Both the position numbers and the translations under genes were made by a program. Of a DNA stretch of 53,728 nt, positions 28,451 through 36,618 are shown in pieces. The notes under the pieces were generated by a model, which saw nothing but the letters and a program-made list of their open reading frames with translations, was not told the DNA's origin and ran no database searches. This stretch comes from a bacterium (GTDB taxonomy: Bacteria > Krumholzibacteriota > Krumholzibacteriia > Krumholzibacteriales > Krumholzibacteriaceae): NCBI GenBank assembly GCA_020350885.1, contig CP070727.1:666642-720369 (forward strand). Reading direction: 5' to 3'. Within the stretch, counting starts at the first letter, position 1, and every line of letters begins with the position of its first letter.

Positions 28451-28816
28451 CTACGTTCTGAAGACGAGATACACACCGAGACAGATTACCAGAGACCCAA
28501 GAAGCCGTTGAACGGAGAAGTGCTCATTCAGGATCACCGGCGAGGCCAGCACGATGATCACGTAGGAAAGGCTCACCAATGGATACGCCCAGCTCAGGTC
28601 TCTTCTGGACAAGATAATCAGCCACAGGAGTGCGCTCGAGAAGTAGAGTGCGAAACCGATGAGTATGATCCAGGAGGTAAATGCCCTGAGCATCGAGCCG
28701 ACAAAGTCGCCGACCAGATCGAACGTCCCGATCTTCTTGACGCCGGCCTTGATCGTGAATTGGGCAACCGTATTGACTACGACGATGAGTATGATCATGA
28801 AGAGATCCTTGAGCAT
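28451..28816 (-). CDS. Small four-helix membrane protein of the EamA/SMR (ArnE/ArnF-like) type
   Basis: A 121-residue protein with four hydrophobic segments: FMIILIVVVNTVAQ, SWIILIGFALYFSSALLWLII, YPLVSLSYVIIVLASPVI and LLGSLVICLGVYLVF. The SWAYPLVSLSYV signature and the length match the SMR/ArnE-ArnF group, whose members flip polyprenyl-phosphate sugars or export small cations. ATG at 28816 has AAGGAG 8 bases upstream; the longer frame to 28873 is dispensable. It sits between a DPM1-like GT2 and the large GT-C-like protein, so I favour a polyprenyl-phosphate-sugar flippase. Confidence 0.8.
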   Translation of the reverse strand: MLKDLFMIILIVVVNTVAQFTIKAGVKKIGTFDLVGDFVGSMLRAFTSWIILIGFALYFSSALLWLIILSRRDLSWAYPLVSLSYVIIVLASPVILNEHFSVQRLLGSLVICLGVYLVFRT

Positions 28817-28877
28817 TGTCTTTTCTCCTTGTCCCATGCGGCCGGAATGCCGGCCGGGCGGGGCTCCCATCACCTTG

Positions 28878-29555
28878 CTAGGCCGATGTGAACCTGAGTC
28901 TTACGAGATACATCAGGTTCTCGAAGCCGTCCCGCCACTTCTGCAGCTTGACCTCGCCTATGCGTACGTGATAATCGATATGGCACTCGTCGAATCGTAT
29001 CCCACGGCGCCGAATGGCGGTGATCTTTATCTCCTCGCTGAACGGCATGCCGTCACTCTGCGGCTTGAGATCCTTGTACAGGGCGCTCTTGAAGATCCAC
29101 ATGCCCGATTGGCTATCCTTGATCGCCCGCAAGAACAGGATAAACGTCGCCCAGGTAAGGACGGTATTCCCTATCTTGTTCCATAGTTTCATCGATGCGG
29201 GATCCTTCAGTGGAAACCGCGATGCCGACACGAAATCGAGTTCGTTATCAATCAGGTAATCGATACACGCCTCGATCTGGTTTGTCGGGTAGGTCCCATC
29301 ACCATCCATCGTAACGGTGATATCATTGGTCACCGCCGACAGTCCCGCCTTGTATGCGGCACCGTATCCTTTCCGCTTCTCGAAGATAACCCGTGCACCG
29401 AGTCTGCGGGCGACCTCCGATGTTCGATCGGTCGAGTTGTTGTCGACAACGATCACCTCGTCGATCGATCCGGGAAGTGAGGGAATGACACGGGCAATTC
29501 CCTCTTCCTCGTTGTAGCACGGAATGACAACGGTGACTGTTTTGTCTCGGTACAT
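28878..29555 (-). CDS. Glycosyltransferase family 2, dolichyl-phosphate-sugar-synthase-like
   Basis: A 225-residue inverting GT-A protein. VTVVIPCYNEEEGIARVI begins the fold, VIVVDNNSTDRTSEVARRLG binds the nucleotide, and TVTMDGDGTYP contains the DxD metal motif. No C-terminal membrane segments, so it is of the short DPM1/GtrB-like class that makes polyprenyl-phosphate sugars. ATG at 29555. It follows the Wzx-like flippase gene and precedes a 4-TM flippase and a GT-C-like protein. Donor sugar cannot be told. Confidence 0.85.
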   Translation of the reverse strand: MYRDKTVTVVIPCYNEEEGIARVIPSLPGSIDEVIVVDNNSTDRTSEVARRLGARVIFEKRKGYGAAYKAGLSAVTNDITVTMDGDGTYPTNQIEACIDYLIDNELDFVSASRFPLKDPASMKLWNKIGNTVLTWATFILFLRAIKDSQSGMWIFKSALYKDLKPQSDGMPFSEEIKITAIRRRGIRFDECHIDYHVRIGEVKLQKWRDGFENLMYLVRLRFTSA

Positions 29556-29568
29556 GTTCCATCCCCGA

Positions 29569-31077
29569 TCAGAGTAGACGAACGATACGCTCCTTCAACG
29601 GAAGGGGCAGCTTTAGAATGATCTCTTTCTCCTCCTCCCCCACAACCCCGAATACACGGAATCCCACATAGAGAAGCACCAACCCGAGGGGTATCTGCAC
29701 GATGAGCGCGACCAGCGAGCTCCATCGCATCGCCGTCACTGCACAGATTCCTGCCGCCGGTATGGCGGCAATGTAGCACCTGGCGATAAACGCCGCGGGT
29801 ACTGTCACGTCCGGTCTCAGACGCCTGACTGCGATATAGAACACTACGATACCCAATGCGAGAACGATGGCGACGGGGAAGAATGCACCCCAGACACCGT
29901 AGCGCGGAATAAGTGCAAGATCCAGACCGACATTGACGATCGCCAGCGCCGAAAAGACGAGCATATTGACCCAGCTCTTCTCCATCACGTAGAGGGCCAT
30001 GCTCAGCGGAGTATAGAGAAACGAATACGAAAAGACAACGAAAAACAATTGCATAAGTATTGCCGCTGGAAGCATTTCACTCCCGTAGAGTATCGGCACG
30101 AACGGCCGGGCGAATGCGAAGCCCATGGCGGCGACGGGAATCACGAGGAGAAAGAGGAGCTTGTAGTAGAGGTTGATCGCACGCGGCAGGTTGTCGGAGT
30201 TCCGGGCCACTACCTCGGAGGTGCCGGCCATGACGAGCGGCCAGATGGTGAGCGGTATATACTCGAGGACGAGCTGAGGGATATTGTATGCCAGCCCGAA
30301 GTATCCCGCCTCGCGCGCACTGTGAAAAGCTCCGAGAAAGAGCACCTCCGAATGCCGCCACACAATCTGGTTCAGCAGGCCGGTCGCCACAAAGGGAAGG
30401 GAAAAGGCGAGTATCTGCCGGATCGGTGGCGAGGCATCACCGCCACCCCACTCCCCAGATATCAATCGTCCCACCTGGGGCAGAAGCACCAGCCCCATAC
30501 CGACATTGATGACGGCCCCGGCTGCAAGCACACCGACGATCCCCCATCCAATGTTAAGAAAAAGGATTAACAATATGATGTAAGCTATATTGCCGAAAAT
30601 AATTACAATGGCAAGGTTTCGGGTTTCATACCATGCCTGCAGGATATTCGTCACCATCATCATGAAGGTGTCGAAGATGACGAAACCGACGGCGAATTGG
30701 AGGTAGATGATGATTGCAGCGGTGTTCCCGCCCAAAAAGCGAGAGACGATGGGCCCGCTGTACCGCGCGGCGACCAGCAGCACCGCCCAGACGGCGACCT
30801 GGAGAAGGACGAGCTTTCGAAGTGTGCGGATCAGCTCCGCGATGTTACCGGATACGCGCATCGCGGGAATGTACTTGAGGATTGCATTTCCCAGTCCGAG
30901 CATAACGATGACGGATGTGAATCCGATGATCGTCCGCAGAACGACGAGGATCCCCCAATCCCTGTCTCCGAGGACACGGACGACCAGGATCGTGGCAATG
31001 AACCCGGCGACGAAACGCGCAACCTTGGCCAGGATGCTCCACGACATCGCCGTTGCTACCTTCTCGACCTTCACCAT
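29569..31077 (-). CDS. Wzx-like polysaccharide repeat-unit flippase
   Basis: A 502-residue protein with about 12-14 hydrophobic segments, starting KVATAMSWSILAKVARFVAGFIATILVVRVLGDRDWGILV split over the first two helices. The R-x-L-G-x2-D-x-G element at the second helix and the IPLTIWPLVMAG segment in the middle are typical of the MVF/MATE-related oligosaccharide exporters (Wzx, RfbX). ATG 31077 overlaps the phosphodiesterase-like gene's stop. It would move undecaprenyl-pyrophosphate-linked repeat units to the periplasm. Confidence 0.88.
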   Translation of the reverse strand: MVKVEKVATAMSWSILAKVARFVAGFIATILVVRVLGDRDWGILVVLRTIIGFTSVIVMLGLGNAILKYIPAMRVSGNIAELIRTLRKLVLLQVAVWAVLLVAARYSGPIVSRFLGGNTAAIIIYLQFAVGFVIFDTFMMMVTNILQAWYETRNLAIVIIFGNIAYIILLILFLNIGWGIVGVLAAGAVINVGMGLVLLPQVGRLISGEWGGGDASPPIRQILAFSLPFVATGLLNQIVWRHSEVLFLGAFHSAREAGYFGLAYNIPQLVLEYIPLTIWPLVMAGTSEVVARNSDNLPRAINLYYKLLFLLVIPVAAMGFAFARPFVPILYGSEMLPAAILMQLFFVVFSYSFLYTPLSMALYVMEKSWVNMLVFSALAIVNVGLDLALIPRYGVWGAFFPVAIVLALGIVVFYIAVRRLRPDVTVPAAFIARCYIAAIPAAGICAVTAMRWSSLVALIVQIPLGLVLLYVGFRVFGVVGEEEKEIILKLPLPLKERIVRLL

Positions 31078-32213
31078 CCACCTCCCCCCGACCGGGGAGA
31101 AAAACCAGGAACGATGATGCGGGCGACATCACCAATCGAGAGCGGCCCTTCCGGCAGCTCCGTATTGGTCAGCATCGCACCGTACATGCATTCCTCGTCC
31201 GGGTGGTATCCGTGCATCCCCTTCACCATCTCCGTACTCATGTAGCTGGGCAGGATGATTAATCCCCCATTCGTAACAAAGATGAGATCGCCGTATCTGC
31301 CGTTGCCGAAGAACGTGCCGAGTTGTGCCAGCTCCACCTCGCCGAGGAGTCGACCCCAATGAAAGCCCGTGAGTAATGAGCGCAATGCGCTATCGGCCCT
31401 CTCCGTGTATACCTTGAAGCGTGCCACGGTAGAATCGTAGAAGGGTATGAAATCCTCCGGCACCAGCAGACCCAATGCATCCACCTGGGAGATGAGATCA
31501 TGCCGCTCTGTCACATCACACATGCCGTGATCACCGAAAACGTAAACCGATATCCGTTGATCGATTGAGCATATCCTCTCGATCCGCTTCCGGTACCATT
31601 CGAGGCGCTCGGCGATCCGTGCATCCCCGGTTCCGTACCGGTGCAGGAGCGAGTCGAGACCGGCCGTGTAGAGGAGGTAAAATGAGGCAGCCCCTCGCCG
31701 AACCGATTGCTCCAGTTCCTCGAATGCCTCCTCCTCTGGTGTGCGGTAGTCTCTGACGAAAACGGGGATTCCCCTGCGCTTCAGCTCATCGAATATGGAA
31801 TGTACTCCGTCGACGCCCCCCACAGTGAAGAGGTTGCGCCTGGCGGGGAGATCGAGGTACGGCAGCACGTCCCGGGGAACGGCATAGAGGCTGTAGTACG
31901 ATTGGATACGATCGAGGTGGTCGAGTTTCCATCGAACGAGGTTCCGCATCCAGCGTCTCTGCATCGAGGCCGGGCCCGGCATGAACCGCACCCAGCCGAA
32001 CGGCGACCCCCGTCGTGCGAAGGCATACATCATCCAGATACCGTGATGCTCGACCGCCGTGCCGGTAACGATCGTCGTCAGCGCAGCCTGACTGAAACCG
32101 AGCACCGTTTTGAGCCTGCAGCGGGTCGAAAGTGAGCCGGGTTGAAAGCCGTGACGTGCAGCGATCTCGAATCCGAGTGCATCGATGAGAATTACAACGG
32201 TGGTATCATCCAT
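31071..32213 (-). CDS. Alkaline-phosphatase-superfamily phosphodiesterase-like protein
   Basis: A 380-residue member of the metal-dependent phosphatase/phosphodiesterase superfamily. VVILIDALGFE gives the first metal Asp. GFSQAALTTIVTGTAVEHHGIW contains the nucleophile Ser/Thr region. YLLYTAGLDSLLHRYG carries the second metal Asp/His and VFGDHGMCDV the last Asp-His. No signal peptide. The ATG at 32213 follows the nucleotidyltransferase-fold gene by 4 bases. A second member of the superfamily is encoded at 12328-13833, but the two differ in size and motif spacing. Substrate unknown, possibly a phosphodiester in the glycan. Confidence 0.75.
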   Translation of the reverse strand: MDDTTVVILIDALGFEIAARHGFQPGSLSTRCRLKTVLGFSQAALTTIVTGTAVEHHGIWMMYAFARRGSPFGWVRFMPGPASMQRRWMRNLVRWKLDHLDRIQSYYSLYAVPRDVLPYLDLPARRNLFTVGGVDGVHSIFDELKRRGIPVFVRDYRTPEEEAFEELEQSVRRGAASFYLLYTAGLDSLLHRYGTGDARIAERLEWYRKRIERICSIDQRISVYVFGDHGMCDVTERHDLISQVDALGLLVPEDFIPFYDSTVARFKVYTERADSALRSLLTGFHWGRLLGEVELAQLGTFFGNGRYGDLIFVTNGGLIILPSYMSTEMVKGMHGYHPDEECMYGAMLTNTELPEGPLSIGDVARIIVPGFSPRSGGGGW

Positions 32214-32217
32214 ACGG

Positions 32218-33447
32218 TTACGCACCCTTTCGGCCGAACACGATGCCCGCCCACACGTCGTAGAGATCCCGGACGGCCTGTGACCAGTCGCCGCCGCTGT
32301 ACGGAAAGCTGCCGGGAGGAGACGGCACCTTCGAGCCCCCGTCATCTTCAAGCCGGTGATTGAGCAATCGAACGCCGTGCTCTCTGACGAGATCCAGCGG
32401 TCCGACGGTAAGAAAGGCCTTGCCGAGACGTACGGTAAGCTTCAGGCGCTCCTCCACGGGCAGGTGTGAAAGATATGCCTTCCAGCTCCGGAGCTTATCG
32501 CGCTTCGTTACATAGAACGATCGTGAGCCGAGCAATCGGTCTATGTCACCCGCATCATCACCGGGCCGGATCCCCTGCACCTGTGCCTCCCCCTTCATCC
32601 AGGTATCGAGAAGATCGTTAGCGCTGCACTCCCAGAGATCCCCGTGGGCAACCGTTCCACCGGCACCGCTCAGTATGCCAGCGGAGGGTATAATCTTGAA
32701 CCCCGTCCATCGATCGATCCGCTCCAGGAGTGCCTCGGAAACGAGGGAGCGCAGACGTTCGTCCGCACCGGACCACTTTAGCAGATCGAGACGGTTCAGG
32801 TACCCGGTACGATACTGCCCGGCGAGGCCCAACGCGGCGGTGGCGATATCTGTGTACACACGGCAGATCTGGTAGAGGAAGCGGTAGCGGTCTCCGGTCT
32901 CTTCGAACACCGCCGCGGGAACGGTCCGCAGGTGCGGAATTATCCTGTTCTCGATCAGGACGATCGATTCCCTCCCACCGATACGCGATGGTTCGTACGG
33001 AGGGATGTGCTGGAGAATTGTTTCATCGCCGTGGAGCATCCGCCCGGCCACCCGCATGTCGTACACGCCGGGCCGAGGCGGTAACTTCGAAAGTTCCTCG
33101 ATGTGCAGCACGCCCACTTCCACGTGTCCGACGAAGCGCACGTCCGGTATCAGATCCTCACATGCCGAACCGATCTCACCCCTGCGCTCGAACACCTCCC
33201 TGAGAACCTGTACGGAATGAACGACGACAACGATATCGACATCGGAGAGCAGAAACGGTTTTTCGTCCTCGAAGACGACGCTTTCCTCGTTTGTGCAGAA
33301 GCTGCCGCAGAGAAAGATGCCGGTGATGTGCTGGACTCCGATAGAAGCGGTAATCTCATCCGTACAGATCCTGAGTAGATCCTCCCGCCGGTCACGCCAG
33401 CGGTGTCTGCTCTCGGCCTGTTCCCGTATGCCAGCATCTTCATTCAT
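32218..33447 (-). CDS. Nucleotidyltransferase-fold protein of unknown function
   Basis: A 409-residue protein. An N-terminal polymerase-beta-type fold is visible: GIFLCGSFCTNEESVVF followed by LLSDVDIVVVV, giving the GS motif and the DxD metal pair within about 30 residues. The next 290 residues are helix-rich and match no family I can name; they may bind the acceptor. The start ATG at 33447 (GGGA 8 bases upstream) is chosen over a start at 33474. It is followed after 4 bases by a phosphodiesterase-like gene, forming a tight pair. It probably transfers a nucleotidyl or sugar-phosphate group; this is inference. Confidence 0.55.
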   Translation of the reverse strand: MNEDAGIREQAESRHRWRDRREDLLRICTDEITASIGVQHITGIFLCGSFCTNEESVVFEDEKPFLLSDVDIVVVVHSVQVLREVFERRGEIGSACEDLIPDVRFVGHVEVGVLHIEELSKLPPRPGVYDMRVAGRMLHGDETILQHIPPYEPSRIGGRESIVLIENRIIPHLRTVPAAVFEETGDRYRFLYQICRVYTDIATAALGLAGQYRTGYLNRLDLLKWSGADERLRSLVSEALLERIDRWTGFKIIPSAGILSGAGGTVAHGDLWECSANDLLDTWMKGEAQVQGIRPGDDAGDIDRLLGSRSFYVTKRDKLRSWKAYLSHLPVEERLKLTVRLGKAFLTVGPLDLVREHGVRLLNHRLEDDGGSKVPSPPGSFPYSGGDWSQAVRDLYDVWAGIVFGRKGA

Positions 33448-33515
33448 GCCGAATCCCGGTAGCGGTGTCCACACAACCCTCCCTCACCGGTCACGAATCG
33501 GTACGGGGCCGGTGT

Positions 33516-33540
33516 AAAAAACCCGCGCGGGGCGCGCGGG
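33516..33540 (-). terminator. Intrinsic terminator of the capsule export operon
   Basis: On the minus strand a perfect 7-bp GC stem (GCGCGGG/CCCGCGC type, 33522-33528 with 33534-33540) with a 5-base loop is followed by TTTTTT (33516-33521). It lies 30 bases after the CpsD stop and separates this operon from the nucleotidyltransferase pair. Confidence 0.9.
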
Positions 33541-33569
33541 CCGTTTCGTTACCTTCTTACCCGGAAAAC

Positions 33570-34337
33570 CTACACCCGCTTGTATATGAATTCCGGGATA
33601 TGGTACTTCTTCCTATTCAGCACCGTTCCGATGAATTTGCCCTCGAGTTTCTCGATCATCATCATGGCCCGCTTGACTACCTCGCGCCGTGTCTTGCCTG
33701 CCTGCACCACCATGACAACACCGTCCATGTAGGAGCCGATAATCGATGTCTCCGGTGCTTCGAGCACGGCCGATGTATCGATCAGCACGTAATCGTACTG
33801 TTCGGCCGTTTCACGGGCGAAGATCTCCATCCGCTCGGTATTGAAGAGCGGGACGGTAACATTGGTGTCCCTGCTGGCTCCCGCCGTAACGATATCGAGA
33901 AATCCCTCTTCGAGCGTTTGGATCACATTCGGCAGTTCGGCTTCTCCGGCCAGGTAATCGAGGATCCCCGTCTCGTTCTTCGCACCGAAGAACGTATGAA
34001 GCTCGGGATTGTGTATCGAGCAATCGACGAGGAGGATCCGCTCCTTCTCGCCCAGTGCCAGTATCCGGCCGAGTGATGCGGTTATGATCGTCTTTCCCTC
34101 TCCCTTCACCGCACTCGTGAACATGATGAGGGAGGATTGTTTCTGACGCATCTCCGAGTCGATCGAGTTTCTGAGATTGAGCAGGGATCTGCGGAAGTTT
34201 CGATCCATCCCCCTGAGAAGGATTCGCTCCCGCTCGGTTTCACGCGGGTAAGAGGCGGGGGGCCTCCGTGCTCTCCGTTTCGTTAACCGCCCCCTGTCCC
34301 GTTCCGCCTTGCGGAGTGCATCGTAGATCTTGCTCAC
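33570..34337 (-). CDS. CpsD/CapB-type bacterial tyrosine-kinase-like ATPase
   Basis: A 255-residue MinD/ParA-related P-loop protein that regulates capsule export. It begins SKIYDALRKAERDRGRL, the common start of these proteins. FTSAVKGEGKTIITASL is Walker A, RILLVDCSIHNPELH is Walker A', and YVLIDTSAV is Walker B. The C-terminal tail (YHIPEFIYKRV) lacks the tyrosine cluster normally phosphorylated by BY-kinases, and the Walker A' reads DCS rather than DxD. It may therefore work as a MinD-like ATPase without autophosphorylation. Start is GTG. Last gene of the operon, before the terminator at 33516. Confidence 0.82.
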   Translation of the reverse strand: MSKIYDALRKAERDRGRLTKRRARRPPASYPRETERERILLRGMDRNFRRSLLNLRNSIDSEMRQKQSSLIMFTSAVKGEGKTIITASLGRILALGEKERILLVDCSIHNPELHTFFGAKNETGILDYLAGEAELPNVIQTLEEGFLDIVTAGASRDTNVTVPLFNTERMEIFARETAEQYDYVLIDTSAVLEAPETSIIGSYMDGVVMVVQAGKTRREVVKRAMMMIEKLEGKFIGTVLNRKKYHIPEFIYKRV

Positions 34338-34389
34338 GGAGCTAACCCCCTACGAACTATCCCTGGCGTGACACACGCCGCTTTCCATC

Positions 34390-35241
34390 TTACATGGGCC
34401 TGATCCGCCGTTCGCCCGCCGGCACATTCTGAGACTGGATATCCCGTATGCCCTCCCGTACTAACCGGCCGTCGAGCGTTCGTGTATTAGAAACATAACC
34501 GATAAGCAGCAGCCTGTCACTCAGGACATTGATCAGGCGCGGAATCCCCCCTGAGTAATGGTATATCTCATCGAACGCATCCCTCGTGAAGTGCGGCCCC
34601 CCACCACCACCGTTACTGCCGGCCACACGCAACCGCGTCATAATATACTGCTCTACCTCGTCACGGCCCAGTGTCGTGATCCTGCAGATCCCGGGAATCC
34701 TTTGTCTGAGCTGCCGCATCTCGTTCATATTGAGGATCGTTTCGAGCTCGGGTTGGCCGACCATCATGATCTGCAACAGCTTCCGGTCCCTCGTCTCGAG
34801 ATTCGAGAGCATGCGCAGCTCCTCCAGCACATCGGGTGACAGGTTATGCGCCTCATCTATGATGAGCACCGTATTTCGATTATTCTGGTATTGCGTTATC
34901 AGAAATTCATTGAGCATGATAAGCATCTGGGCCTTGTTTTTATCCTCCACCTCGATCCCGAAATCCTTGCAGACGAGGTAGAGGATCTGCTCGAACGGAA
35001 ACTTCGTGCTGAAGATGAAGGCCACTTCGAGCGAGGGCCGGAAGAGATCGATAAAGGCATTCACAACGGTCGTCTTACCTACGCCGACCTCACCGGTGAC
35101 GGCGATGAATCCTTTTCGCTGGAAGATGCCGTACGTGATATAGGCGAGGGCATCACGGTGGCTGGTACTCCGGTAGAGAAATCGCGGATCGGGTGTCACA
35201 TTGAACGGCAGCTCGCTTAATCCGAAGAAGTCCTCGTACAT
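34390..35241 (-). CDS. ExeA/GspA-like AAA ATPase (XrtA-associated type)
   Basis: A 283-residue AAA+ ATPase. It begins MYEDFFGLSELPFNVTPDPRFLY, the hallmark of XrtA/PEP-CTERM-associated and ExeA-type ATPases. VTGEVGVGKTTVV is Walker A, LIIDEAHNLSPDVLEELRML is Walker B with sensor region, and IPRLINVLSDRLLLIGYV is the C-terminal lid. No membrane segment. It lies 3 bases after the Wzc-like gene and 52 bases before the CpsD-like gene. Such ATPases accompany exopolysaccharide loci in proteobacteria with exosortase systems, but no exosortase is in this window. Confidence 0.88.
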   Translation of the reverse strand: MYEDFFGLSELPFNVTPDPRFLYRSTSHRDALAYITYGIFQRKGFIAVTGEVGVGKTTVVNAFIDLFRPSLEVAFIFSTKFPFEQILYLVCKDFGIEVEDKNKAQMLIMLNEFLITQYQNNRNTVLIIDEAHNLSPDVLEELRMLSNLETRDRKLLQIMMVGQPELETILNMNEMRQLRQRIPGICRITTLGRDEVEQYIMTRLRVAGSNGGGGGPHFTRDAFDEIYHYSGGIPRLINVLSDRLLLIGYVSNTRTLDGRLVREGIRDIQSQNVPAGERRIRPM

Positions 35242-35244
35242 GAT

Positions 35245-36612
35245 TTACCACTTCTGCTTCGCTTCGGGCATGCTGGCAAGCACCTGGATTCCGAGAGTCT
35301 CTTCCGCCTCGGAGACATTCTTGATCGAATGATCCAGGTTGTCTATGAAAAAGGCAAAGCCGAGTGCGATGATGAGGCTGAACAGCGGTCCCAATGCCAT
35401 CCGGACATAGTCACGTGTCTTCTTGCGATAGGCCTTCGTCGCCGGATTCAAAATGGTCACCGTCCACTCGGGATTGCTCGCAATCGATATCTTCGAGGTC
35501 ATGTGCTGCTCGACGAGGTCATCGTAGTTCGATTCGAGTCTCGCCAGGGCCACGGTGATCCGCTCGAGCTCGACCTCCTTTTCCGGATAGGTCTGCTTCA
35601 GGGCTTCCAGCGGTCGCACGAGTTCCTCGAAGGTGTCCTGCCTGAGCCTTAGGATCTCGAGCTCACTTTCCTGAATGATAATTGCGGCCTCTATCTCTCT
35701 ATCGAGCAAATCGTAGACACGTTCTATCTGCTCCCGGATGCGAACGAGATCCTTGTGCTCGTCGGTAAGGTTCTGCTCCAGCTTCGATTCCTCGATCTTC
35801 AAATCGACGAGCCGGTTCCGCAGGGTTCTGAGAACGTCATCCTGCCTGACTCCCACTATCAGCCCCGTCAGGAGCGTGGACTGCTCCTCGATATCGAGCT
35901 CGCGGAATTTCCGCAACTTGCCGGTCAGGGCCTCTTTTTCGCGCCGCTCGCGAAGTACCCTATCGAGCTCACCCTGATAATTGTCCAGGCGCTGGAGCGT
36001 CGAAGAACGCTGCTGCTCTATATCGATGATTCCCCACTCCTTCTCGACCCGCTCCTTCCGGCTACGCCAGTAGTCTATCTCCTCCTTGATACTCTGGAGC
36101 TCCTCCAGGAAGAAGTCCTCCATCTCGGGCGGGGTGCGTACCTCCTGGTAGTGCTCCCTGTACGCATTCACGATCCCATTGACGGCAGCCTCACAGAATA
36201 CCGGCTCCCTCGAGGTATAGGTGACCCAGAGTACGTTCGAAGTGGCGACAACGCCCGCATTCACATTCCCTGGATTTATGAATCCCCGCTTCTCGTATCC
36301 CTCGGGATAGAATCTCGGTAGAAGCTCCTGAGCCCGATCGATAATCACCATCGATTTCAGCATCTCGATCTGGGAGGATATATCCTCCTCCCAGGTAAGC
36401 GTACGAACCGACATGCTGAATACCCCCGCCGTCTCCCCCCGCTTGAGGAGCATCTTGGCCATCGATTCGTACGTTGCGGGCTCTCGAACGTTCAACACGA
36501 GGACGACGCAGCTCGCCACCGCAACGATACCCAGGACGATCCACTTCCTGCGGAAGATTACCTCGAGAAAATCCTTTACCGTCGACTCTCTTCTTGTTTC
36601 GAGCTGCTCCAT
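35245..36612 (-). CDS. Wzc/GNVR-type polysaccharide chain-length determinant, kinase-less
   Basis: A 455-residue inner-membrane co-polymerase. The N-terminal membrane helix is WIVLGIVAVASCVVLVLNV (residues about 29-47). The periplasmic region from 60 to 390 has long predicted coiled coils (for example VDLKIEESKLEQNLTDEH and RLRQDTFEELVRPLEAL). The second helix, MALGPLFSLIIALGFAFFID, sits near residue 405-425, and a PxxP-like short cytosolic tail follows. No kinase domain; the CpsD-like ATPase supplies it two genes later. It directly follows the Wza-like gene. Confidence 0.88.
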   Translation of the reverse strand: MEQLETRRESTVKDFLEVIFRRKWIVLGIVAVASCVVLVLNVREPATYESMAKMLLKRGETAGVFSMSVRTLTWEEDISSQIEMLKSMVIIDRAQELLPRFYPEGYEKRGFINPGNVNAGVVATSNVLWVTYTSREPVFCEAAVNGIVNAYREHYQEVRTPPEMEDFFLEELQSIKEEIDYWRSRKERVEKEWGIIDIEQQRSSTLQRLDNYQGELDRVLRERREKEALTGKLRKFRELDIEEQSTLLTGLIVGVRQDDVLRTLRNRLVDLKIEESKLEQNLTDEHKDLVRIREQIERVYDLLDREIEAAIIIQESELEILRLRQDTFEELVRPLEALKQTYPEKEVELERITVALARLESNYDDLVEQHMTSKISIASNPEWTVTILNPATKAYRKKTRDYVRMALGPLFSLIIALGFAFFIDNLDHSIKNVSEAEETLGIQVLASMPEAKQKW

Positions 36613-36618
36613 CGTCCC

